Shown: piece after piece, positions 8,253-16,888 of the stretch
How positions within the stretch are numbered: position 1 is the first letter of the stretch
Layout: each line of letters begins with the position of its first letter
From: Anaerolineae bacterium
GTDB taxonomy: Bacteria; Pseudomonadota; Alphaproteobacteria; DSM-16000; Inquilinaceae
NCBI GenBank assembly: GCA_028285185.1
Contig: JANQQD010000306.1
Location: 1-38,193 of the forward strand
Length of the DNA: 38,193 nucleotides
Reading direction: 5' to 3'
Notes under the pieces: generated by a model
What the model saw: only the letters and a program-made list of their open reading frames with translations
What the model was told of the DNA's origin: nothing
Database searches by the model: none
Translations under genes and position numbers: made by a program

Positions 8253-9047
8253 TCAGTTCAGGATGTTCACGGCAGTGCGCAGCATCTCATCGCTGCGCGA
8301 CAGCGCCTTGGAATTCAGTTCATAGGCGCGCTGGGCCTCGATCAGATTGGTGATCTCAGACACAGTGTCGACGTTGGACCGCTCCAGATAGCCCTGCAGC
8401 AGCACGCCGCGGCCTTCGAGGCCCGGTGTGTCGCTCTGCGCTTGGCCCGACGCCGAGGTCTCGCGGAAATAGTTCCGGCCGACGGCTTCCAGCCCGTTCT
8501 CGTTCTGGAACAGGCTCAGCTGGATGTCGCCCACCTGCTGCAGCTCGGTCTCGCCCGCCAGCTCCTGCCAGATGCCGCCGTTCTCCGCGATGGTGACGGA
8601 GAGCGCGTTGACGTCGATCGTGCCGCTGACACCGTTCAGCCGATAGCCCTCGGTGGTCACGATCTCGCCCTCGCTGTTGACGGCGAAGGACCCGGCTCGG
8701 GTATAGGCCAGCGAGCCGTCGGGCATGGTGACCTGGAAGAAGCCGCGGCCGTTGATGGCAACGTCGAAGCTGTTCTCGGTCTGCTGCAGCGCCCCGCTGG
8801 TGAAGATGCGGTAGGACCCGTTGATCTGCGAGCCCAGACCGATCTGCAGCCCGGTAGGTCGGATCGTGCCGGAATCGCTCGTCGGCTGACCGACCACCCG
8901 GTAATTCTGATACATCAGGTCGGCAAAAAGTGCATGCTGGGTCTTGAACGCAGTGGTGTTCACGTTCGCCAGATTATTGGTGATGACGGAGACGTTGCGC
9001 TGCTGCGTGCTCATGCCCGTCGCGGCGATATGGAGCGATTTCATCAT
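8253..9047 (-). CDS. flgG: Flagellar distal rod protein FlgG
   Basis: From the ATG at 9047 the protein is 264 residues, the usual FlgG length. The open frame extends 37 codons upstream, but that part is unlike FlgG, and the chosen start gives MMKSLHIAATGM, matching the family N-terminus; an AGGA lies about ten bases before it. The rod signature is ITNNLANVNTTAFK at 22-35. GTIRPTGLQIGLG and a YQN motif mark FlgG rather than FlgF, as does the C-terminus (LERSNVDTVSEITNLIEAQRAYELNSKALSRSDEML). FlgG forms the distal rod that spans the periplasm. It lies upstream of flgE, an unusual order since classical operons run flgE-flgF-flgG. Confidence 0.88.
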   Translation of the reverse strand: MMKSLHIAATGMSTQQRNVSVITNNLANVNTTAFKTQHALFADLMYQNYRVVGQPTSDSGTIRPTGLQIGLGSQINGSYRIFTSGALQQTENSFDVAINGRGFFQVTMPDGSLAYTRAGSFAVNSEGEIVTTEGYRLNGVSGTIDVNALSVTIAENGGIWQELAGETELQQVGDIQLSLFQNENGLEAVGRNYFRETSASGQAQSDTPGLEGRGVLLQGYLERSNVDTVSEITNLIEAQRAYELNSKALSRSDEMLRTAVNILN

Positions 9048-9154
9048 GACTGCGGCATCCTGCTTGCCAACCTGACCGTGGGCCCGAGAGGGGCACTCGG
9101 GGGATGGTGATGCAAGGGGGATGCCAGAAATACCTCTAGGCGGCGATACGCCGA

Positions 9155-9415
9155 TCAATCGGACGGCAGTGTGTCTTCGGCTCTGGGCGGCTCGCCACCC
9201 GCGCGCGTGAGGAAACTGATCGCCGCGTTCACGTCGCCGGGTCCGGCACGCTCGGCGAAGAACCGTTCTGCCGTCGGGATAGACGCCATTTCTCCGGCGG
9301 CCGCCATGGCGAGGAACTGGTTCATGCTGGTTCCCTCTTCGCCCGCCAACTTTTCAATCGCAGCCTTCAAAGAGACCCGTCGTCGCGGCGGGAAGGTCGA
9401 CAGTCTTGTCGTCAC
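9155..9415 (-). CDS. HicB-like / ribbon-helix-helix antitoxin-type protein, no toxin partner
   Basis: This 86-residue protein contains SLKAAIEKLAGEEGTSMNQFLAMAAAGEMASI, the Arc-type ribbon-helix-helix pattern found in HicB-family antitoxins (helix, EEGTSMNQFL turn, helix), followed by an acidic tail with AERFFAERA, a common motif in short HicB-like proteins. The usual beta-strand (LSLRLP or similar) at the N-terminus is poorly preserved as STFPPRRRV. Translation appears to begin at a GTG overlapping the TGA stop of the ParD-like gene (GTGA), so it is translationally coupled to it. No HicA, ParE or other toxin is encoded nearby. It may be an orphan regulator or the remains of a toxin-antitoxin module. 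Confidence 0.6.
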   Translation of the reverse strand: MTTRLSTFPPRRRVSLKAAIEKLAGEEGTSMNQFLAMAAAGEMASIPTAERFFAERAGPGDVNAAISFLTRAGGEPPRAEDTLPSD

Positions 9416-9594
9416 CGGCTCGGTTCCTCAGAGTCCAACAGCCTGAGGGCCTCACGCACCGCTTCACTGGCATTGTTGTAGAGGCCGGAGGCAACTTTGC
9501 GTCGCACGAACTCTTCCAGCTTAGGCGTCAGCGAGACATTGATAAACGCACTCCCTCCTGCAATGAGGACGGGGAGAATGGCGAACTCTGACAA
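9412..9594 (-). CDS. ParD-like antitoxin fragment, short
   Basis: The core INVSLTPKLEEFVRRKVASG plus YNNASEAVREALRLLDSEE is a textbook ParD ribbon-helix-helix domain that binds operator DNA. Typical ParD proteins run to about 80-90 residues, with a C-terminal segment that neutralises ParE; here the frame stops right after the DNA-binding part. No good start codon exists: the upstream TTG at 9594 would add 17 non-ParD residues, whereas a strong AGGAGG at 9554-9559 sits ten bases before an ATC at 9541-9543, the point where ParD proteins normally begin. This may be a mutated ATG or a rare AUC start. With no ParE gene, I read it as an eroding or repurposed antitoxin. Confidence 0.6.
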   Translation of the reverse strand: MSEFAILPVLIAGGSAFINVSLTPKLEEFVRRKVASGLYNNASEAVREALRLLDSEEPSR

Positions 9595-9644
9595 GGATTG
9601 TTATCGGCCCGCCCGATCGGTCAAGATCATAGGCAGTTGCACCC

Positions 9645-11294
9645 TCACACCTCGTGATCCGGCAGTTCCCGCTTCCTGCGCTCCACATACTCCCGCAGGG
9701 AGTCGTTGATCGCCTCGTCCAGCGGCGGGGGCTGGTAGTCGGCGAGCATCTTCTTCCACACGGCGTTGGCGCGGGCTGCGGCGTCCTTTTCGCCGTCGGC
9801 GGACCATTGTTCGAAGCTGTTGTTGTCTGCGATGGCCGAACGGTAGAAGGCCGTTTCGAAATGGGCCTGGGTGTGGGCGCAGCCCAGGAAATGGCCGCCG
9901 GGGCCGACCTCCTGGATTGCGGACAGCGCCTGGCCGTCGGCGGACAGGTTGATGCCGCGGGCGAAGGTTTCCAGGATGCCCAGCTGGTCGGCGTCCATCA
10001 CGAACTTCTCATAGCCCATGACCAGGCCACCCTCCAGCCAGCCGGCGGCGTGCAGCACGTAGTTCACGCCCGCCATCAGGGTGGCGTTCAGCGTGTTCGC
10101 CGCCTCGTATGCCGCCTGGGCGTCGGGGATCTTCGAGCCGCACAAACCGCCGCCGGAGCGGAATGGCACGCCCAGCCGGCGCGCCAACTGGGCAGCGCCA
10201 TAGAGCACCAGCGCCGGCTCCGGCGTGCCGAAGGTGGGAGCGCCCGACTGCATGGAGATCGACGACGCGAAGGTGCCGAACACCACGGGTGCGCCAGGGC
10301 GCAATAGCTGGGTCAGCGCCATGCCGGCTTGGGCCTCGGCATAGAGCTGGGCGAGCGTGCCGGCGGACATCACCGGGCTCATCGCACCGGCCAGGATGAA
10401 GGGCGAGACGATGCAGGCCTGGCCGGCCCGCGCATAGACCTTCAGCGCACCCAGCATGGTGGCGTCGAACACCAGCGGCGAGTTGGCGTTGATCAGCGCG
10501 GTCAGCACGCACTGGCTGTCGACGAAGGCGTCGCCATAGGCGAGCTTGGCCATAGCCACGCTGTCTTCCGCCCGCTCCGGCGCCGTGACGGAGCCCATGA
10601 AGGCCTTGTCCGTCAGGGTCAGGTGAGCCAGCAGCATGTCCAGATGCCGCTTGGGCACCGGCACGTCCACTGGTTCGCAGATCGTGCCACCGGAATGGTG
10701 CAGCCAGGGCGACTGATAGGCCAGCTTCACGAAGTTGTGGAAATCCTCCAGCGTGGCATAGCGCCGGCCGCCGTCCAGATCGCGCACGAAGGGGGGCCCG
10801 TAGGCCGGCACGAACACCGTGTTCGGCCCACCGATCGTCACCGAGCGTTCCGGATTGCGGGCGTGCTGGGTGAACTCGCGCGGGGCGGTGGCCTGGATGA
10901 TCTGACGGCACATGCCGCCGTCGAAGCGCACACGCTCACCATCCACATCCGCACCCGCCTCGCGCCAGATATCCAGCACGTCCGCATCGCCGCGGAACTC
11001 GATGCCGACCTCTTTCAAGATGAAGTCGCTGTTACGCTCAATCAGCTCCAGCCCTTCTTCGTCCAGCACTTCGTAGGGGCGATGATGGCGGGTGATGAAC
11101 GGGGCCGACGCGACCATGGCCCGTGCGCGGGCGGCACGCTTGGCATCACGCCCACCGCCGACCGGCCGGCGCCGACCGACCCGCGCCGTGGCCTCGGGTT
11201 CCAGCGGCGCTTGGTCGGGCACTTCGGTCGGCTGCACCAGCGGCGTGAGCGGTGTGCCGGCGGTCGGGTCGTCGGGGGTCTTGGGGTCGGCCAT
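9645..11294 (-). CDS. Trimethylamine methyltransferase (MttB) superfamily protein, non-pyrrolysine type
   Basis: This 549-residue protein has the MttB TIM-barrel pattern: an N-terminal helix with ERNSDFILKEVGIEF, the GGPNTVFVPAYGPPFVRDL block, PWLHHSGGTICEP, and the C-terminal GGHFLGCAHTQAHFETAFYRS, near-invariant in the family. True MttB contains pyrrolysine at an in-frame TAG; here the frame is uninterrupted, placing it in the large non-Pyl group, where characterised members demethylate quaternary amines such as glycine betaine and pass the methyl to a corrinoid protein. No corrinoid protein or reactivase is adjacent, so the substrate and acceptor are open. The first 60 residues are Pro- and Arg-rich and unlike the family. 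It follows the EF-G-like gene by about 200 bases on the same strand. Confidence 0.85.
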   Translation of the reverse strand: MADPKTPDDPTAGTPLTPLVQPTEVPDQAPLEPEATARVGRRRPVGGGRDAKRAARARAMVASAPFITRHHRPYEVLDEEGLELIERNSDFILKEVGIEFRGDADVLDIWREAGADVDGERVRFDGGMCRQIIQATAPREFTQHARNPERSVTIGGPNTVFVPAYGPPFVRDLDGGRRYATLEDFHNFVKLAYQSPWLHHSGGTICEPVDVPVPKRHLDMLLAHLTLTDKAFMGSVTAPERAEDSVAMAKLAYGDAFVDSQCVLTALINANSPLVFDATMLGALKVYARAGQACIVSPFILAGAMSPVMSAGTLAQLYAEAQAGMALTQLLRPGAPVVFGTFASSISMQSGAPTFGTPEPALVLYGAAQLARRLGVPFRSGGGLCGSKIPDAQAAYEAANTLNATLMAGVNYVLHAAGWLEGGLVMGYEKFVMDADQLGILETFARGINLSADGQALSAIQEVGPGGHFLGCAHTQAHFETAFYRSAIADNNSFEQWSADGEKDAAARANAVWKKMLADYQPPPLDEAINDSLREYVERRKRELPDHEV

Positions 11295-11498
11295 GGCGTC
11301 GGATCCGGTGTCGCGGGGTATCGCTGCGACCGGAATTATGGGTGACGTTTCAAGCGCGTTATGGCGCTGGAGCGACGTCGGACCACCGACATTGCGGCAT
11401 CTTGCGCCGAATGCCGCCCACAGCGTATGGCCGCGGGCGGCCTCTCGACAGCCGGCCTGGCGGACGCGGTGCCTATCCTGGCGTCACCAAGTCAGCCG

Positions 11499-13544
11499 CT
11501 ACTGAGCTGCCTCAGTCTCCTGGCGCAGCTCGATCACGCGGTCCGCGAGGCGGCCCGACAACTCCTGCAGGTGGTGGAAGGTGCAGGTGTAGCTGGCCAG
11601 GCCCAAGCTCAGCGACCGCAGTTCCACGATCAGATCGTGCATCTCCGCCTGGGGCACATAGGCCTTCACCTCGTCCCAGCCGTCCCAGCCGGGGCGGCCG
11701 TCGAAGCCCAGGATCTGGCCGCGGCGGGAGCTGAGCACGCGCTGGACCTTCGGCGTGAATTCCGTCGGCACGGAGATCACCACCTCCAGGATCGGCTCCA
11801 ACAGCACGGGGCCGCATTTGGGCATGGCTTCCTGCATGGCCTGGCGGCCGCAGGTGCGGAACGCCATGTCGGAGCTGTCGACCGTATGGAACTGGCCGTC
11901 GAACAGGTTGACGGCGACATCGACCACGGGGAAGCCCAGGGGCCCCCGCTTCAGGTAGTCGCGCACGCCAGCCTCCACGGCCGGGATGTAGTTGCGGGGG
12001 ATGGCACCGCCGACGATGCTCTCCGTGAACTCGAAGCCCGCGCCGCGCTCCAGCGCCTTCACCTCGATGTGGACATCGGCGAACTGGCCGTGTCCGCCCG
12101 TCTGCCGCTTGAACCGGGAATGCAGCTTGGTGCCGGTGCGGATCGTCTCTTTGTACGGCACCTGTGCCTGGCGCGCGGTGACGGCCACGTTCGACTTGCG
12201 GCGCATGCGGTCGATGGCGATCTGCAGGTGGATCTCGCCGCGGCCGTGCAACTGCAACTCCCCGGTGTCGGCATCGTGGCGGAAGGTGATCGACGGATCT
12301 TCCTCCACCAGTCGCTGCAGGCCGCCGGTCATCTTCACTTCGTCGGCCCGGTTTTCCGGCGCCACCGCCATCGAGAAGACCGACGAAAGGGGCTCCGGCC
12401 AATCCTCCGCCCGGCTGTGGCCGGCAGGGGTCAGCACATCGCCCGTTTCCACCGCGTCCATGCGGCCGAGCGCCACCACCTGGCCTGCCGTAGCCTCCGT
12501 CAGCTTCGAGGTGGATCCGCCGTTGATGTGGAAGATGCCGCTCAACTTGGTGTCGCCGAAGGTCATGCCGTCGGTGATCCGACCGCGCCAGACGCGGGCG
12601 AAAGACTGCTTGCCGGTATGGGGCGCATGCACGGTCTTGAAGACCTGCGCGACGACCGCGCCGTCCGGCGCACCGCGGCGGGCCGCCGTCGCCTCGACGG
12701 TCGGGACCTCATGGCGCAGCGCCTTCAACAGCCGCCGCACGCCGCCGTCCTTTTCCGCCGAACCGAACAGCACCGGCACGATCAGATCGTCCGCCAGGTC
12801 TTTCGTGAGCTGGCGATAGACGTCCTCCTGCGGTGGCTGGATATCTTCCAGCAGCTGCTCCAAGAGCGTGTCGTCGAAATCGGCAAGGCTCTCCAGCAGT
12901 TCCTGCCGGGCCGCCTGCTCGCGATCCTTCACGCTGTCCGGGATCTGGATCAGAGATGAGGGCTTGCCGGGATTGTACTGATAGGCGCGTTCAGAGACGA
13001 GATCGACATACCCTGTGATGGTGTCGCCTTGCCGGATCGGCACCTCGCGCAGCACCAGCGGCCGGCCTGAAACACTCTGCAGCGTCTGGATCAGATCGGC
13101 CGTCTTGGTATCGCCCGTGTCCATCTTGTTGATGAACAGGATGTGCGGGATCGCATATTCGTCCAAGAGACGCAGCACCGGGCTGAGCGACACGGCCCGG
13201 GCAAGATCCGGCTCGCACACCACGATGGCGACATCGACAGCCATCAGAGCGTTGATCGCCTCCTGCTCCAGCTCGATGGATCCGGGGCAGTCGAGGAAGG
13301 TCCAGTGTTCGTCGAGGAAGGTCGTATGCGCGACCGAGAGCTCGGTCGACATCTGCCGGGCACGGGCTTCTTCGCTGGCATCGCCGAAGGTGGCACCGTC
13401 CTTGATCAGGCCCTTGCGGCCGATGGCACCGGTGACGAACAGCAGGCTTTCCAACAGCGACGTCTTGCCGGAAGACTGCGGCCCAACCAGGGCAGCAGCC
13501 CGGGGCAAGGCGGGATGGACAATCTGGTCGGGTGAGCTTGGCAT
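11499..13544 (-). CDS. Elongation factor G-like translational GTPase paralogue
   Basis: The protein has 681 residues from the ATG at 13544, which has GGAGG five bases upstream; the longer open frame beyond it is unlike EF-G. Domains follow EF-G order: G domain (about 10-270), domain II, then III, IV (TGGHGQFADVHIEVKALERG and GGAIPRNYIPAVEAGVRD) and V with the SSRRGQILGFDGRPGWDGW block. The P-loop is GPQSSGKT at 21-28 and G4 is NKMD at 139-142. G3 reads DCPGS at 85-89 instead of DTPGH, so the GTPase-activating histidine is absent. This is a second-type EF-G known in alphaproteobacteria, not the housekeeping fusA; it lies outside any rpsL-rpsG-fusA-tuf operon. Its ribosomal role is unproven. 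Confidence 0.85.
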   Translation of the reverse strand: MPSSPDQIVHPALPRAAALVGPQSSGKTSLLESLLFVTGAIGRKGLIKDGATFGDASEEARARQMSTELSVAHTTFLDEHWTFLDCPGSIELEQEAINALMAVDVAIVVCEPDLARAVSLSPVLRLLDEYAIPHILFINKMDTGDTKTADLIQTLQSVSGRPLVLREVPIRQGDTITGYVDLVSERAYQYNPGKPSSLIQIPDSVKDREQAARQELLESLADFDDTLLEQLLEDIQPPQEDVYRQLTKDLADDLIVPVLFGSAEKDGGVRRLLKALRHEVPTVEATAARRGAPDGAVVAQVFKTVHAPHTGKQSFARVWRGRITDGMTFGDTKLSGIFHINGGSTSKLTEATAGQVVALGRMDAVETGDVLTPAGHSRAEDWPEPLSSVFSMAVAPENRADEVKMTGGLQRLVEEDPSITFRHDADTGELQLHGRGEIHLQIAIDRMRRKSNVAVTARQAQVPYKETIRTGTKLHSRFKRQTGGHGQFADVHIEVKALERGAGFEFTESIVGGAIPRNYIPAVEAGVRDYLKRGPLGFPVVDVAVNLFDGQFHTVDSSDMAFRTCGRQAMQEAMPKCGPVLLEPILEVVISVPTEFTPKVQRVLSSRRGQILGFDGRPGWDGWDEVKAYVPQAEMHDLIVELRSLSLGLASYTCTFHHLQELSGRLADRVIELRQETEAAQ

Positions 13545-13990
13545 CGACGCCTCCGGTTCGCGCTGCTTTGCCTGGCGATTGTTGTTCGCCGGTTTGTGTC
13601 CTGCGTTGAGAATCCGGCCGCCGCCGACGGCATCCGATTTCGATAATCGCTTTGCCATCAAAGAGTTGGCGTCGCTCCGCCGAACCGCGTGGGGCCGGTG
13701 ACCGTTCCTCTTGTCATCAAGGTTTAACGCGGAACGCCAAAGAGTCCATTGCAAAAAGCAGCGGCATGCCGATGGCCACGCGGCTCCCAACTGCCTGCCA
13801 GATCACCGCTCGCCAACAGCCAGATCTGAGCGGTCCAATCACCGGATTAACAGCAAATGAAAGTGATGCGATCACAAATCGATTATTAAGGCGCGACATT
13901 TTTGTACAATATGGCGAAACTCCGTTTCCCTTAACGATAATTTTAGAAAGCATCTGAACTATACACCCGCACCTTCGGAGTCCGAGTCAC
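13545..13990. promoter_or_regulatory. Divergent intergenic region, AT-rich on the chemoreceptor side
   Basis: No gene is supported in these 446 bases between the divergent EF-G-like and chemoreceptor starts. From about 13845 to 13975 the sequence is markedly richer in A and T than its surroundings and contains an AATCGATT palindrome (13878-13885) and a TACAAT element (13905-13910) that could be a -10 box. I found no matching -35 or flagellar sigma-28 box, so the promoter assignment is tentative. Open frames here code for nothing recognisable. Confidence 0.4.
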
Positions 13991-15676
13991 ATGCTGCGCA
14001 ATCTATCCATCAAGTATCGACTCTTTGCAATTGTTGGGCTGGCCGTTATTGGCCTTGCAGCCATCGCTGCCAACGGCCTTTGGGAACTCAAACAAAGCTT
14101 GATGCAGGATCGCCAAGACAAGACACGCGAGCATGTGGAGCTGGCGATCAGCATTGCTGCGGATTTCCATCAGCGGGCCGAAACGGGCGAGATGGATGCA
14201 GCCGCGGCACAATCCGCCGCAGCCGGGGCCATTCAGGTCTTACGGTATGCGGGCAACAATTACTTCTGGATCAACGATCTGGAAGGCATCCTGGTGATGC
14301 ATCCGCACCGCGAAGACCAGATCGGCACCAGCATGCTGGATCTGACGGACCGCGAAGGGACGAAGATCTATCAGGAGTTCCTGCGGGCCGTCGCCGACGA
14401 TGGTGCGGGCATCGTCGATTACATCGGACGCCGGCCGGGCACGGAGATCAACGCACCCAAGATCGCCTATGTTCAGACCTTCGAGCCGTGGGGATGGGTG
14501 ATCGGCAGCGGCATCTATGTGGACGATGTGCAGACCGCGTTCTTGGAGCAGGCGCAAGAGGTCGGGCTGATCCTTCTGGCGGTGCTCGCGGTGGTCGGCG
14601 GCGTTTCCTTCGTCGTTGCGCGTGCCCTGTCGGGCGCCATCGTGAAGACCGCCGATTGCATGGGCACACTGGCGGAAGGGGACAACGGCGTGACGGTGCC
14701 GTATACGGCCAGCGGTGACGAGATCGGCCGCATGGCACGCGCCGTCGAAGTATTCCGCCAGAATGCGATCGAGAATGCCAGGCTGAAGGAAGAACAGCAG
14801 CAGCAGGAACAGCGGATGGCGGAAGAAAAGCGCGCCGTGCTGCAGAAGATGGCGGATGATTTCGAGGGCGAGATCGGCGGCATCGTCGATGCGGTCTCCA
14901 GCGCCGCAGGCGCGATGATGCAGCAGGCCGACACCATGTCGGACGTCGCAGAGACGACGAATACGCAGGCCAACGCCGTCGCCTCGGCGGCCGAGGAGGC
15001 CTCGCTGCACGTCCAGACCGTAGCGGCCGGGTCGGAGGAGCTGGAGGCCTCCATCAGCGAGATCAGCCGCCAGGTGCAGCACCAGGCCGGGCTGTCGGAC
15101 ACCGCCGCTGACGCGGCTCAGACCTCAAGCGCTCAGGTGCACGACCTGGCGCAAGCTGCGGAGAAGATCGGCGAGGTCGTCCAGCTGATCACCACGATCG
15201 CCGACCAGACCAACCTCTTGGCCCTCAACGCCACGATCGAAGCGGCGCGGGCCGGTGATGCGGGCCGGGGCTTTGCGGTGGTCGCAAGCGAGGTCAAGCA
15301 ACTCGCCAACCAGACATCCCAGGCAACCGAACAGATCGGCTCTCAGATCGCGTCGATCCAGGACCGCACCAAGTCGACGGTGGGCACGATCGAAGCGGTG
15401 GGTCAGCGGATCGGCGAGATGCGCGAGATCGCCGCTGCTGTCGCCGCCGCGGTGGAAGAACAGAACGCGGCCACCAGCGAGATCAGCGCCAACACCCAGC
15501 GCGCAGCACAGGATACGACCCAGGTCAGCGAGAATGTCGTGGGAGTCACCGCGGCGTCGGGCTCGACACGGTCGGCGGCCGAAGCCGTGCAGAACGCCGC
15601 CCATCAACTCTCGCAGCAGTCGGTTTCTCTGCGCGGCGTGGTCGACACGTTCCTGGCTACAGTGCGGGCGGGATAG
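13991..15676 (+). CDS. Methyl-accepting chemotaxis protein with single-Cache (sCache) sensor domain
   Basis: This 561-residue chemoreceptor has a transmembrane helix at about 11-29, a periplasmic domain at about 32-188, a second helix at 191-211, a HAMP domain at about 212-264 and a cytoplasmic signalling hairpin. The periplasmic part has sCache_2 features: [20 protein letters not shown], the [10 protein letters not shown] segment and [22 protein letters not shown] motif near 163-179. The hairpin tip ([37 protein letters not shown], given here only as a family landmark at about 399-436) is canonical and binds CheA and CheW. The ligand is unknown; sCache_2 receptors commonly detect small organic acids. 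No che genes are nearby. It converges with the ketopantoate reductase gene, 12 bases apart. Confidence 0.93.
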   Translation: MLRNLSIKYRLFAIVGLAVIGLAAIAANGLWELKQSLMQDRQDKTREHVELAISIAADFHQRAETGEMDAAAAQSAAAGAIQVLRYAGNNYFWINDLEGILVMHPHREDQIGTSMLDLTDREGTKIYQEFLRAVADDGAGIVDYIGRRPGTEINAPKIAYVQTFEPWGWVIGSGIYVDDVQTAFLEQAQEVGLILLAVLAVVGGVSFVVARALSGAIVKTADCMGTLAEGDNGVTVPYTASGDEIGRMARAVEVFRQNAIENARLKEEQQQQEQRMAEEKRAVLQKMADDFEGEIGGIVDAVSSAAGAMMQQADTMSDVAETTNTQANAVASAAEEASLHVQTVAAGSEELEASISEISRQVQHQAGLSDTAADAAQTSSAQVHDLAQAAEKIGEVVQLITTIADQTNLLALNATIEAARAGDAGRGFAVVASEVKQLANQTSQATEQIGSQIASIQDRTKSTVGTIEAVGQRIGEMREIAAAVAAAVEEQNAATSEISANTQRAAQDTTQVSENVVGVTAASGSTRSAAEAVQNAAHQLSQQSVSLRGVVDTFLATVRAG

Positions 15677-15688
15677 CGCAGTCGTCCG

Positions 15689-16621
15689 TCAGGTGGGCGG
15701 CCGTGGCGGGCCGTCCGCATAGGGCGAGAGGGCCATAGCGATAAACCCGTGGACCGGTGTCGGCACGCCCAGCTCCTCACCCAGACGCACAACGGCGCCG
15801 CTGAGCCAGGGCAGCTCCAGCGGCGCACCGCGTTCCAGATCCACCTGCATCGACGATTTCATCTCTGCCGGCAACGTGTCGTAGAACGCGTGGTGCCGGG
15901 CGACGATGTCCGAGGCGACTTCGATCGTCTTGGCGCGCGCCACAGCTTCGACTTCCCGCATGCCGGCATCGATCAGCGCCCGTGTTCCGTCATGGCTGCG
16001 CAGCATGCCGATTGGCAGGCGGGTCAGCGTCGTCAAGCCAGCATTCGTCGCCAGCAGGATGAACTTCTCCCAGATCTCCGGAAGGATGCGGACGCTGGCG
16101 ATGGCGCCAATGCCTGCGTCCGAAAGAGCGCTCTGCAGGCGTTGAACGCGCGGCGAGATCGGTCCCGACAGCTCGCCGAACAGGATGCGCTCCAAGGCGC
16201 CGGTCTGGCGGATGACGCCGGGACGGTCGATGACGGCGGAGATGTAGGCCGTCCCGCCCAGCACGGGCTCGACCCCGAGGCGCTCACGTAAGGTCTCGTG
16301 GCTTTCCACCCCGTTCAGCAGCGGGACAACCATTGTCCCGTCGCCCATGAGGTGCCGGCACTGATCGGCAGCTGCGGCGCAGTCGCGCATCTTGACGGTG
16401 AACAGCACCAAATCGACCGGGCCGACCGCAGCCGGATCATCGGTCGCCCGCACATCGCCGACCGCGACGTCGCCGCGCACACTCTCCAGCCGGAGACCGT
16501 CGGACCGCAGGGCCGACAGATGGGCCCCGCGGGCGACGAAGGTAACGTCGTGGCCGGCTGCAGCCAACCGGGCCCCGAGGCAGCCACCAACGCCGCCGGC
16601 CCCCATGACACAGACCTTCAC
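15689..16621 (-). CDS. panE: 2-dehydropantoate 2-reductase (ketopantoate reductase) family
   Basis: This 310-residue protein matches ApbA/PanE, which reduces ketopantoate to pantoate with NADPH on the path to coenzyme A. The N-terminal Rossmann motif is GAGGVGG at 7-13, followed by VARG for the NADPH phosphate, and VDLVLFTVKM carries the conserved lysine region. The middle has VVPLLNGVES with the conserved Asn, and the C-terminal helical domain has WEKFILLATNAGLTTLTR, containing the catalytic Lys, and a Ser-rich SSMQVDLERG motif near the end. Because many members of this superfamily act on other 2-oxo acids, the pantothenate role is probable rather than certain. It is last in a same-strand series after the small metal-binding gene, 12 bases apart. 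Confidence 0.85.
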   Translation of the reverse strand: MKVCVMGAGGVGGCLGARLAAAGHDVTFVARGAHLSALRSDGLRLESVRGDVAVGDVRATDDPAAVGPVDLVLFTVKMRDCAAAADQCRHLMGDGTMVVPLLNGVESHETLRERLGVEPVLGGTAYISAVIDRPGVIRQTGALERILFGELSGPISPRVQRLQSALSDAGIGAIASVRILPEIWEKFILLATNAGLTTLTRLPIGMLRSHDGTRALIDAGMREVEAVARAKTIEVASDIVARHHAFYDTLPAEMKSSMQVDLERGAPLELPWLSGAVVRLGEELGVPTPVHGFIAMALSPYADGPPRPPT

Positions 16622-16633
16622 CGGCGTGCCGCC

Positions 16634-16837
16634 CTAGACGCCGGGTGCCGCCGGCGCCGCTTCGCCGGACAATGCTGCCTCGAACGCGGCAACGGCCCGC
16701 TCGAACTTGTCGCGGCATCCGGTGTTGCAGAAGCCGACAACCCGGCCCTTGTAGAGCGTCAGAGAGTCGGGGCTGATCGGGTCGCCGGACCAGGGGCAGG
16801 TTCGGTTGATGCTGTCTTCCAGGCGCAGGCCGTCCAT
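16634..16837 (-). CDS. Small metal-binding protein with CPWSG and CNxxC motifs (TRASH/YHS-like)
   Basis: This 67-residue protein contains CPWSGDPI and GFCNTGCRDKFE, giving four cysteines-type ligand sites (CP..., CNTGC) like the TRASH/YHS zinc- or copper-binding finger. Close homologues in alphaproteobacteria are often labelled glutathione S-transferase, but the protein is far too short for that enzyme and shows no thioredoxin fold; the label should be ignored. An AAGGA ribosome-binding site lies eight bases before the ATG. It sits between a PCuAC-like gene and panE, so a role in metal handling is plausible but unproven. The C-terminal tail is Ala/Pro-rich and probably disordered. Confidence 0.7.
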   Translation of the reverse strand: MDGLRLEDSINRTCPWSGDPISPDSLTLYKGRVVGFCNTGCRDKFERAVAAFEAALSGEAAPAAPGV

Positions 16838-16888
16838 GGATCCAATCCTTCCGGTTGTACGTCTAACGCAGCGCCTGCACTGGGCCCG

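Noticed and set aside
11361..12959. Long plus-strand frame of about 530 codons
   Set aside because: It is antisense to the EF-G-like gene and shows no family motif.
13905..13910. TACAAT as chemoreceptor -10 box
   Set aside because: No acceptable -35 at 16-18 bases and no sigma-28 pattern, so I did not list it as a promoter of its own.
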